NCBI GenBank assembly: GCA_026982235.1
Contig: JALSHM010000435.1
Coordinates: 1 to 9,364, forward strand
DNA from: Robiginitomaculum sp.
GTDB taxonomy: Bacteria; Pseudomonadota; Alphaproteobacteria; Caulobacterales; Maricaulaceae
Reading direction: 5' to 3'
Length of the DNA stretch: 9,364 bases
Within the stretch, counting starts at the first letter, position 1, and every line of letters begins with the position of its first letter. The position numbers and the translations under genes are program-made. The notes below the pieces were generated by a model. It was not told where the DNA came from and did not search any database. It saw only the letters and a program-made list of their open reading frames with translations. Of the stretch, positions 1-5,596 are shown one piece after another.

Positions 1-300
1 GAAAACCAACCGAACAAGTACCAGAAATAGGCCTGGAAACACAGCCAAAAAAGCTTGCAAATAAGCAGCCGGAAATCCCCCCGCCGCCAAAACCAAAGGC
101 GGAAGACCACGCGGAAAACCAGAGCAAAACCCACGGCGGAACCACAAAGCAAAAACCACCCTAAGCCAACACCAAAAGCCCAGCCCACAAAAACCTGAGA
201 AGACAACACCTCCTCAAGACAATTCCCCATGCCCGCAAATTCAATCCATGCAGAACCAGCCAAACTCTATGCTTTAAACCCACAAACCAGACACAAAAAT
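1..300. other. Strand-asymmetric, T-depleted A/C-rich block
   Basis: Hand counts over 300 bases give A 128, C 101, G 46 and T 25 on the + strand. The first 180 bases hold only 8 T. The bias does not stop at the TAA at 162-164: bases 181-300 have 42 C against 12 G. Third codon positions in the frame ending at 164 contain only 2 T in 53 codons, unlike the T-rich third positions of the neighbouring genes, so the bias looks nucleotide-level rather than purely due to protein composition. In a + strand transcript, a C-rich, G-poor, unstructured stretch after a stop codon is what a Rho loading (rut) site looks like, which is one possible reading. No gene is supported in 165-404. Confidence 0.7.
3..164 (+). 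CDS. Possible C-terminal end of a K/P/E/Q-rich protein (5' end outside window)
   Basis: An open frame enters from the left edge and ends at TAA (162-164), giving 53 residues with no start in the window. The translation is hydrophilic, with many Lys, Pro, Glu and Gln, a PPPPKPKAED stretch, and no hydrophobic core. Such tails occur in TonB-like linkers, cell-envelope proteins and basic C-terminal extensions, but no family is recognisable. It would converge on argH. The caution is that T is nearly absent here (8 T in the first 180 bases), so stop codons are rare in every frame and openness proves little. The other two + frames are also open over long parts of 31-280 and encode similar K/P/Q/T-rich peptides. 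A frameshifted or decaying gene, or a non-coding A/C-rich tract, is therefore equally possible. Confidence 0.35.
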   Translation, partial: KPTEQVPEIGLETQPKKLANKQPEIPPPPKPKAEDHAENQSKTHGGTTKQKPP

Positions 301-313
301 ACCTACATGATAT

Positions 314-333
314 TAAATGCATATATGCATTTA
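314..333. repeat. Perfect 20-bp palindrome
   Basis: The sequence reads TAAATGCATA followed by its own reverse complement TATGCATTTA with no central spacer. The core is ATGCATATATGCAT. A perfect spacerless palindrome of this length suits a dimeric regulator operator better than an RNA hairpin, since an RNA stem would need to sacrifice central bases for a loop. It lies 71 bp past the argH stop and just ahead of an AAAGGAGG element (341-348) on the + strand. No terminator-type T-run follows directly on either strand. Confidence 0.75.
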
Positions 334-347
334 TTCATTTAAAGGAG

Positions 348-396
348 GCATATCTGTATAGGGCACGCATCTGTATAAGGCGCATGTTTGTATGCG
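348..396 (+). repeat. Short imperfect tandem repeat, 17-bp period, ending in a small hairpin
   Basis: ATCTGTATA occurs exactly at 352-360 and again at 369-377, a 17-bp period. A third, weaker copy (GTTTGTATG, 386-394) keeps the period with 6 of 9 matches. The last copy also forms a small inverted repeat, CGCAT/ATGCG at 381-385 and 392-396, which lies 8 bp past the argH stop on the minus strand. AAAGGAGG at 341-348, a near-perfect Shine-Dalgarno sequence, precedes the array. No ATG, GTG or TTG lies at usable distance behind it; only CTG at 354 does, which would give a 19-residue peptide ending at 413. The hairpin lacks a U-run, so it is at best a weak processing or Rho-type end for argH. Confidence 0.5.
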
Positions 397-404
397 AATT
401 TTGG

Positions 405-1799
405 TCAGCTTAGGCGTTTTTGCCAGAGTTTTATTTGCGCTCGGACATTATCTGGGGCGGTACCGCCGAATGATGTGCGGCTGGCGGCGGAGTTTTTGGG
501 GCTCAGCACACCATAAATGCCTTCGTGTATTTGCGGCTTAATGTTTTGCATGTCTTTGAGGGAAACCGCGTGCAGGGCTTTGTTTTGGCGCTCAGCCAAG
601 GCAACGATTTCACCGGTTGCGTGATGGGCTTGGCGAAACGGTATGCCCAGTTCGCGCACCAGCCAATCGGCCAAATCTGTGGCCGTGGAAAATGCCGAAC
701 CCGCAGCCGCCTCCATATTGGCTTTGTTGGGACTGAGGTCAGCGGCCATGCCCGTCATAGCCGCAAGCGCCAAAGACAGGGCATCAAAAGCTTCAAACAC
801 CGGCTCTTTGTCTTCTTGCATGTCTTTGGAATAAGCTAATGGCAAGCCTTTCATGACCATGGTCAGGGAGATTAAAGCCCCGGAAATACGCCCAACTTTG
901 GCGCGGACAAGCTCCGCCGCATCCGGATTGCGCTTTTGCGGCATGATTGAGCTTCCCGTGGTGAATTTGTCCGACAAGCTGACAAAAGCAAATTGCGCAG
1001 ATGTCCAAATAACGATTTCTTCCGCCAGGCGGGACAAATGTGTTGCGCAAATACTGGCCGCAGACAAAGCTTCCAATGCAAAATCCCGCGCCGAAACCGC
1101 ATCCAAAGAATTGGCCATAGGGGCACGAAACCCAAGCGCCGTGCTGGTCATATCTCGGTCAATAGGATAAGGCGTTCCCGCCAGCGCCGCTGCGCCGAGC
1201 GGGCATTCATTCATGCGGGTGCGGGCATCTTTGAACCTTGCGCGGTCACGGCCAAACATTTCCACATAGGCCAACATATGGTGGCCAAATGTGACAGGTT
1301 GCGCCACTTGTAAATGGGTGAAGCCCGGCATTAAAATATCCGCATGTGCGTCCGCTTGCCCAAGCAATGCGCGCTGTAATTCTGCCAAGCTTTCGCTAAA
1401 GCCGTCCAGTCTATCGCGCACCCAAAGCCTAAAGTCTGTCGCAACTTGGTCATTACGCGAACGCGCCGTATGTAAACGTCCCGCCGTTTCTCCAATAAGC
1501 TCGCTCAACCGTGCCTCGATATTGAGATGAATATCTTCAAATTCGTCCCGGTAGGGGAAGCGGCCACTTTCAATTTCAGCCAATATATCATCAAGACCCT
1601 CTTGAATCGCGGCATTGTCCGTATCGGTAATAATTGCACACGCCGCCAACATGTCTGCATGAGCCTTAGACCCTCTTACATCTTGTGCAGCCATGCGCTT
1701 ATCAAAACCAATAGAGACATTGATGGCTTGCATTATGTCCGAAGGTTTGTCAGAAAACCGTCCACCCCACATTTTTTGTCCCTTAGAAGTATCTGTCAT
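405..1799 (-). CDS. argH: Argininosuccinate lyase
   Basis: This cytoplasmic homotetrameric enzyme of the fumarase/aspartase superfamily carries out the last step of arginine synthesis, splitting argininosuccinate into arginine and fumarate. The 464-residue length is normal for the family. The N-terminal KMWGGRF motif (9-15), TARSRNDQ (111-118), the GFTHLQ segment (159-164) and the superfamily signature GSSIMPQKRNPD (282-293, with the catalytic-loop serines) are all present, so it should be active. The ATG at 1799 is supported by GAGG at 1807-1810 on the minus strand, 7 nt upstream, and by the usual short lead-in before MWGGRF. The start codon overlaps the tlpA start on the other strand, so the argH promoter must lie inside tlpA coding sequence. 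In many alphaproteobacteria argH is followed by lptM and lysA; here neither follows within the remaining 404 bases. Confidence 0.97.
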   Translation of the reverse strand: MTDTSKGQKMWGGRFSDKPSDIMQAINVSIGFDKRMAAQDVRGSKAHADMLAACAIITDTDNAAIQEGLDDILAEIESGRFPYRDEFEDIHLNIEARLSELIGETAGRLHTARSRNDQVATDFRLWVRDRLDGFSESLAELQRALLGQADAHADILMPGFTHLQVAQPVTFGHHMLAYVEMFGRDRARFKDARTRMNECPLGAAALAGTPYPIDRDMTSTALGFRAPMANSLDAVSARDFALEALSAASICATHLSRLAEEIVIWTSAQFAFVSLSDKFTTGSSIMPQKRNPDAAELVRAKVGRISGALISLTMVMKGLPLAYSKDMQEDKEPVFEAFDALSLALAAMTGMAADLSPNKANMEAAAGSAFSTATDLADWLVRELGIPFRQAHHATGEIVALAERQNKALHAVSLKDMQNIKPQIHEGIYGVLSPKNSAASRTSFGGTAPDNVRAQIKLWQKRLS

Positions 1800-1800
1800 G
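1797..1800. other. Shared CATG: overlapping start codons of divergent argH and tlpA
   Basis: CATG is self-complementary. Its bases 1798-1800 are the ATG of tlpA on the + strand and its bases 1799-1797 are the ATG of argH on the minus strand. Each gene's ribosome binding site then sits inside the other gene (GAGG for argH at 1807-1810; a modest AGAAG for tlpA at 1785-1789, spacer 8), and so must the promoters. The argH start is well supported. The tlpA start is less certain; if it were the ATG at 1858, the gap would become 58 bp. Confidence 0.7.
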
Positions 1801-2406
1801 TCAAAACCTCAAAAATCTTATCCCGTACCGAAATGGTCCGTATATGCTATCCGCATAATGTTAGCCGTAGCGCTTCTTGCCTGTGTTTTCGTTATAATAC
1901 AATCCTGCTCTTTGGAGCAAAAACCAAGCCTACAGAGATTTGCTAAAGGAGGCCTTAAAAAATTACAAGTATTACAAACCCCACCCCCACAACCGCAAAT
2001 GACGTTCAAGACTGTAGACGGCAGCGAAATCCGTCTATCCGATTTTCGCGGCAAAACTGTATTGCTAAATGTTTGGGCGACATGGTGTGTCCCTTGTGTT
2101 GCAGAAATTCCCAGCCTTGATCAACTGCAAGCCGAAAAAGGCGGCGAAAATTTTACCGTTGTCGCCATTAGTATGGACAGGCATATTGATGATGCCAAAG
2201 CATTTTTCAAAAAAGCGGGTATTGAGAATTTGGCCATTTACCGCGATCCAAGCTATAGCATCAGCACCAAGGTCGGCGTGCAAGCCATTCCCATCAGTGT
2301 TTTTTACAGCCCAAGCGGCCAAGAAATTGCCCGCATTCCTGGGGAGGTTGACTGGCAAAGTAAAGATACCAACGCCCTATTGGACGCCATATTATCACAA
2401 AATTAA
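1798..2406 (+). CDS. tlpA: TlpA-like membrane-anchored thioredoxin
   Basis: This is a predicted thiol-disulfide oxidoreductase of the TlpA/ResA/AhpC-TSA-like thioredoxin group, acting outside the cytoplasm, for example reducing disulfides in copper-site assembly or cytochrome c maturation. Its 202 residues comprise a short basic N-terminus (KPQKSYPVPKW), one hydrophobic segment at about 15-34, a proline-rich linker (62-67), and a thioredoxin fold with the active site WCVPC (96-100) and the cis-proline loop QAIPISVF (P165). IIQSC (33-37) resembles a lipobox only loosely because Gln is at -2, so a signal anchor is more likely than a lipoprotein. The frame continues upstream to an ATG at 1693, but that part is antisense to argH. 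I chose 1798 because it gives a positively charged flank before the membrane segment; 1858 is the alternative. The TadG-like gene follows after 85 bp and may be cotranscribed. Confidence 0.88.
   Translation: MSKPQKSYPVPKWSVYAIRIMLAVALLACVFVIIQSCSLEQKPSLQRFAKGGLKKLQVLQTPPPQPQMTFKTVDGSEIRLSDFRGKTVLLNVWATWCVPCVAEIPSLDQLQAEKGGENFTVVAISMDRHIDDAKAFFKKAGIENLAIYRDPSYSISTKVGVQAIPISVFYSPSGQEIARIPGEVDWQSKDTNALLDAILSQN
1807..1810 (-). promoter_or_regulatory. argH ribosome binding site inside the tlpA coding sequence
   Basis: On the minus strand GAGG lies 7 nt upstream of the argH ATG. It fixes the argH start at 1799 and places its translation signal within codons 4-5 of tlpA on the opposite strand. Confidence 0.65.
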
Positions 2407-2441
2407 CCACGTTTTCTGGGACAATTTTAAAACTATTTTGC

Positions 2442-2470
2442 TATCTCGCCAATTGGGAAATTGTGAGATA
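2442..2470 (+). repeat. 29-nt inverted repeat ahead of the TadG-like gene
   Basis: TATCTC (2442-2447) pairs with GAGATA (2465-2470), and CAATT (2450-2454) pairs with AATTG (2459-2463) around a GGGA loop; a short internal bulge separates the two stems. It ends 11 nt before the GAGGG ribosome binding site (2482-2486). No T-run follows on either strand, so it does not look like an intrinsic terminator of tlpA. It could be a 5' leader hairpin, an mRNA processing or stabilising element between two cotranscribed genes, or an operator. Confidence 0.6.
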
Positions 2471-2491
2471 CTGAAAGTTGTGAGGGCACGA

Positions 2492-3922
2492 ATGTTCAAA
2501 AAATATCTTAAAGATACATCCGGAAATATGGCGGCCATATTTGCTGTAAGTGCCATGGCGCTTTTGATTGGCGTCGGGGCTGCTACGGATTTTAGTTCTG
2601 CGTCCAAGCTGCGTTCCAGCTACCAAAGCATAGCCGATACCGCCACATTGGCAGCCGCACGATCAGGTAAAACTACGCAGGCTGATTTGCTGGCCGTTGC
2701 CCAAGAATTTGTTGCTGCGCACAATGTTACGGGAGACACTTTGACAACGAGCCTGACATTAACACCGCAAGGGCGGGTACAGGTAAATGTGACAGGTGAC
2801 TATGACACAATGATTATGGGGATGTTCGGAATGTCCCACATGGGGGTTACTGCAACTGCAGAAGCTCCGCTGACCACTGCCGAGCCTGTGAATGTAGCCT
2901 TGGTTCTTGATGTAACCGGATCTATGAGTGGGGCTAAACTCGCATCTTTGAAAACTGCGGCAATTGATTTAATTGAAACACTGGAGGCCTTTGAGAATGA
3001 TGCGCTTAAAATATCAGTGGTCCCCTTTGCTCGCTATGTTAATGTCGGCTTATCTAGACGGTCTGAAGTATGGCTAGATGTCATGCCAGACTGGACAGAG
3101 ACTTATGCTGATAACTGCTCTATGGTAGCGCCAGTTATTGGGCAAACGAATTGTCGGTGGGAAACTTACCCGGCGACACCTCCCACCCCGCCCACACCAC
3201 CGGGAACGTGTTATAATGATGGCGTACCTTATAGCTGTGGTGGAAGCGCTGGCAGTCCGGGTAGCCCAGGCGGAACGACATGGGTTTGCGATCCAGTCTA
3301 TGGGCCAGAAGAAGAAGTGTGCTATACGCCTGGCTCTAGCAACCATAAATGGCACGGGTGTGTCGGGTCTCGCTTGGGTCAATGGCACGAAAATGTTGAG
3401 TATGTTGCGGGTAAAAAAATTCCTGGCCTGATGAACGAGACTAGATGTAGTGAGGAGATTTTGCCGTTAACCAATGATTTAAACAGTGTGAAGGCATCCA
3501 TTTCTGCCCTTACTGCAGGCGGGAACACATATATTCCTGCTGGCCTAAGCTGGGGCTGGCGCACACTAGATGTTAGAGCCCCCCTTACCGAGGCCAACGG
3601 CCCCTACGCGTCCAGTACACAAAACGTCTTGATTTTAATGACTGACGGCGCGAATACAATTTCCAAAACCGGCCTGACCCATGAGGGAAATAATGTAGCA
3701 GACGCAAATAATGTAACGGAAGTTTTATGCGATAAAATCAGTGCGGCAGAAATTGATGTTTACACAATTGCTTATGACATCACGGATACGACGACAATTA
3801 ACCTGATAAAAAATTGTGCTTCGGCGCCAGCTATGTTCTATGATGCGAGCAATAGTGCTGCACTACAACAAGCATTCCATGATATTGGACAAAACTTGTT
3901 AAAGCTACGCCTGACGCGATAG
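2492..3922 (+). CDS. TadG-like pilus-assembly family protein with VWA domain and Cys-rich insertion
   Basis: A 476-residue protein of the TadE/TadG-like class, known as envelope-anchored parts of Flp/Tad pilus loci. The N-terminus has a short basic start (MFKKYLKDTSGN), the typical GNMAAIFAVSAMALLIGVGAATDF membrane helix (about 11-34), and the following DTATLAAA stretch (49-56). A VWA domain begins at about 132, with the metal-site motif DVTGSMS (140-146), GGNTYIPAG (343-351) as the likely threonine loop, and LMTDGANT (382-389). Between the first and later parts of the VWA fold lies an insertion of roughly 110 residues with eight cysteines (209, 221, 240, 249, 266, 277, 290, 319), a PTPPTPP run and a GSPGSPGG run; two more cysteines are at 413 and 442. 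An even number of extracytoplasmic cysteines suggests disulfides. GAGGG (2482-2486), 5 nt from the ATG, supports this start. No other tad gene is in the window. The partner or ligand is unknown. Confidence 0.88.
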   Translation: MFKKYLKDTSGNMAAIFAVSAMALLIGVGAATDFSSASKLRSSYQSIADTATLAAARSGKTTQADLLAVAQEFVAAHNVTGDTLTTSLTLTPQGRVQVNVTGDYDTMIMGMFGMSHMGVTATAEAPLTTAEPVNVALVLDVTGSMSGAKLASLKTAAIDLIETLEAFENDALKISVVPFARYVNVGLSRRSEVWLDVMPDWTETYADNCSMVAPVIGQTNCRWETYPATPPTPPTPPGTCYNDGVPYSCGGSAGSPGSPGGTTWVCDPVYGPEEEVCYTPGSSNHKWHGCVGSRLGQWHENVEYVAGKKIPGLMNETRCSEEILPLTNDLNSVKASISALTAGGNTYIPAGLSWGWRTLDVRAPLTEANGPYASSTQNVLILMTDGANTISKTGLTHEGNNVADANNVTEVLCDKISAAEIDVYTIAYDITDTTTINLIKNCASAPAMFYDASNSAALQQAFHDIGQNLLKLRLTR

Positions 3923-3954
3923 AGCATCATGCATTAAGTTAGGCACTAGCTTAT

Positions 3955-3970
3955 AATTCATATTTGAATT
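3955..3970. repeat. Short AT-rich inverted repeat
   Basis: AATTCA (3955-3960) and TGAATT (3965-3970) are perfect arms around TATT in the 99-bp gap between the TadG-like gene and gloC. It could be an operator or a weak hairpin; there is no T-run on the + strand, and AT-rich inverted repeats of this size also arise by chance. Confidence 0.3.
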
Positions 3971-4021
3971 TATTGAGGCATAGTCTAGGGTCGGAATCTT
4001 GAACCCATATAAGGATACCCC

Positions 4022-4714
4022 ATGGCTGAAAACACACTTGACCTGCGAATTATCCCCGTCACTCCGTTCCAGCAAAATTGCTCGCTGATGTGGGATACAA
4101 AAACCATGCACGGCGTGCTGGTTGACCCAGGTGGGGATGCGCAGAAAATATTACACGGCGTGAAACAACACGGCGTGGAGGTAAAAGAAATCTGGCTGAC
4201 CCATGGTCATTTGGATCACGCAGGTGGGGCAGAAGATGTAAAGGCCGAACTGGGTGTGCCCATTATTGGGCCGCACAAGGATGACCAATTTTGGATGGAT
4301 CAAATCTCTAGCGATTGGGCAAAATATGGCCAAAAAGGCATGGGACGGAATTGTAAGCCGGATCGATATTTACAAGACGGTGACGTACTAGAACTTGGTC
4401 ACGTGAAATTTGGTGTTGCCCATTGCCCCGGACACACACCCGGACATGTTGTCATTTATAATCAAGATATGAAAATCGCCTTTGTTGGTGATGTCCTATT
4501 TAAGGGCTCGGTTGGCCGCACTGATTTCCCGAAAAGCAATCCAGATCAGCTCATTAAAAGTATCACTGAAAAACTTTGGCCGCTGGGAAATGATATGCGC
4601 TTCATCCCCGGTCACGGCCCTATGAGTACATTCGGTGAAGAACGTAAATCCAATCCGTTTGTAGGCGACAGTGTTATTGGTAAAGTTAGTGGGCGCGCAA
4701 GCGGTATTATGTGA
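4022..4714 (+). CDS. gloC: Metallo-beta-lactamase fold hydrolase, YcbL/GloC type (glyoxalase II-like)
   Basis: This is a probable cytoplasmic hydroxyacylglutathione hydrolase of the short type II glyoxalase group, which hydrolyses S-lactoylglutathione in methylglyoxal detoxification. All metal ligands are visible: THGHLDH (60-66), the histidine in CPGHTPGH (135-142), the aspartate in FVGDVLF (154-160) and the histidine in IPGHGP (195-200). The opening RIIPVTPFQQNCSL, VDPGGDA, GRTDFP and the closing NPF closely follow E. coli YcbL as I remember it, and 230 residues is near that protein's length, well short of GloB with its extra C-terminal domain. AAGGA (4011-4015), 6 nt before the ATG, fixes the start. 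The physiological substrate is inferred from the family. It is convergent with the following lipoprotein gene. Confidence 0.92.
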   Translation: MAENTLDLRIIPVTPFQQNCSLMWDTKTMHGVLVDPGGDAQKILHGVKQHGVEVKEIWLTHGHLDHAGGAEDVKAELGVPIIGPHKDDQFWMDQISSDWAKYGQKGMGRNCKPDRYLQDGDVLELGHVKFGVAHCPGHTPGHVVIYNQDMKIAFVGDVLFKGSVGRTDFPKSNPDQLIKSITEKLWPLGNDMRFIPGHGPMSTFGEERKSNPFVGDSVIGKVSGRASGIM

Positions 4715-4804
4715 TGGGGGCAAGAGCTAAAATATTCCCAAAATTATAGCCCAACAATCGTGTGCGAAATGAACGACACGGGAAAAATTACAGCCTCATC
4801 ATCC

Positions 4805-4824
4805 ATTCGCAGAATCCGGCGAAT
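4805..4824 (+). terminator. Inverted repeat, possible transcript end for gloC
   Basis: ATTCGC (4805-4810) and GCGAAT (4819-4824) form a 6-bp stem with an 8-nt loop, 90 bp past the gloC stop. No clear T-run follows, so it is a weak candidate and may only protect the 3' end. Confidence 0.25.
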
Positions 4825-4873
4825 AACGCCCTGTTTGCGTTCATGAATTATCGCTTACGGACAAGCACCAAAC

Positions 4874-4901
4874 AGGCGCGATCACAAAACCAACCGCGCC
4901 T
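4874..4901 (-). terminator. GC-rich inverted repeat, possible transcript end for the lipoprotein gene
   Basis: AGGCGCG (4874-4880) and CGCGCCT (4895-4901) form a perfect 7-bp GC-rich stem with a 14-nt loop. It starts 16 bp past the minus-strand stop codon, a good place for a terminator. On the minus strand GTTTGGT follows, a weak U-tract at best. Confidence 0.4.
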
Positions 4902-4917
4902 AAAGTCTATCCCTGAT

Positions 4918-5550
4918 TTAATCCTTAATTTCTGGATAGATGATTTTATCCGCTAGATTATGTAACACCTCATCCGCATTGAACGCATTATTCATGTCAG
5001 ACGGCTTACTGCCACGGCCAAATTTAACCTCTGCACTCGCCCTGTAACGCGTGATCTCACGGTAATCAAAATTCCGACCCCAGCTATCATAGAACGGGTC
5101 GTATCTGCCATAACCATGCCAACCGGAACGAAAATAAGGTGCATAATAAGGTCGATAATAGGGGCTGCTCCAACCATAACCGGGGCGGAAGTATGAGTAA
5201 TTAAAGAACCCATAATAAGGGTCGTTAAACCCGATATTTTGAACACGTTTTTTTTCATCTGTCGCGCGGTCCGTTAATATAAAATAATCATAACCTGCGG
5301 CTTTGGTCAATTCAGCGGCGCGGTACAGCAAATAGGTTTCGACAGTTTGCCTATCCGTTAAAGAATTTCCGTCAAAGGTAACCTTGACCCTGTCTTTTTC
5401 TATTTGTAATTCAGAAAACCCGTTGCGCATATCGGCCTTAGAAGATGGCTGGTAAGGGGTCGCTGTCGCGCACGCGGTAAGCACGACTGCACCAGCAATA
5501 AAGGCGATGTTTTTTAAGGCTTTGATATGTGTTTTTATAATTTTAGCCAT
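4918..5550 (-). CDS. CC0125/CC1285-like lipoprotein with aromatic-rich segment
   Basis: A 210-residue secreted lipoprotein of unknown function. The signal peptide has a basic start (KIIKTHIKALK), a hydrophobic core and the lipobox LTAC (24-27); Cys27 would be lipidated, and Ala at +2 favours the outer membrane. The mature start ATPYQP, the RVKVTFDGNSLTDRQTVETYLLYRAAELT block (54-82) and GYDYFIL (86-92) match my recollection of the alphaproteobacterial CC0125/CC1285 lipoprotein family. A central segment (112-163) is strikingly aromatic, with 14 Tyr, 6 Phe and 3 Trp in 52 residues, spaced by Gly, Pro and Arg. This looks like a disordered, cohesive or surface-binding insertion. The C-terminal part returns to an ordinary pattern (EVKFGRG to the end). 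AGGAG (5559-5563), 8 nt from the ATG, supports the start. It has its own promoter and is probably a single-gene unit. Confidence 0.85.
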   Translation of the reverse strand: MAKIIKTHIKALKNIAFIAGAVVLTACATATPYQPSSKADMRNGFSELQIEKDRVKVTFDGNSLTDRQTVETYLLYRAAELTKAAGYDYFILTDRATDEKKRVQNIGFNDPYYGFFNYSYFRPGYGWSSPYYRPYYAPYFRSGWHGYGRYDPFYDSWGRNFDYREITRYRASAEVKFGRGSKPSDMNNAFNADEVLHNLADKIIYPEIKD

Positions 5551-5596
5551 GGGGAATTCTCCTATACTTGCTTCTATCTACCCCTCTCTCGCGCTT

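Larger units (their letters stand above)
4715..4917. other. Convergent intergenic region
   Basis: This region of 203 bp separates the ends of gloC (plus) and the lipoprotein gene (minus). It contains two inverted repeats, listed separately, and no credible gene. A 64-codon + frame (4762-4956) lacks a ribosome binding site, runs into the lipoprotein gene and has no protein-like pattern. Its likely role is transcript ends from both sides. Confidence 0.6.

Noticed and set aside
1..210. Long open minus-strand frame giving a very hydrophobic peptide (for example LVLAAGGFPAAYLQAFLAVF)
   Set aside because: It is a mirror of the T-depleted + strand: minus-strand stops need T-containing triplets on the + strand, which are almost absent, so all frames are open. 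No ATG or ribosome binding site is in frame.
348..396. Short repeats as a CRISPR array
   Set aside because: The period is 17 bp with no spacers and no cas genes, so it is a simple imperfect tandem repeat.
525..1530. Several + strand open frames of 60-106 codons opposite argH
   Set aside because: They are antisense to a complete, motif-rich argH, have no ribosome binding sites and no protein-like pattern.
1693..1797. Upstream extension of the TlpA frame starting at ATG 1693
   Set aside because: The extra 35 residues are antisense to the argH N-terminus and precede the basic flank and membrane segment, so they would disrupt a normal signal anchor.
1894..1911. TlpA-like protein as a lipoprotein (IIQSC)
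   Set aside because: Gln at -2 and Ser at -1 fit a lipobox poorly; a signal anchor explains the segment better, though the possibility is not closed.
2069..2491. 141-codon upstream extension of the TadG-like frame
   Set aside because: It overlaps the thioredoxin domain in another frame. The ATG at 2492 has GAGGG at 5 nt and gives the typical TadE/G N-terminus.
4762..4956. 64-codon + strand frame after gloC
   Set aside because: It has no ribosome binding site, no recognisable pattern, and it overlaps the end of the lipoprotein gene.
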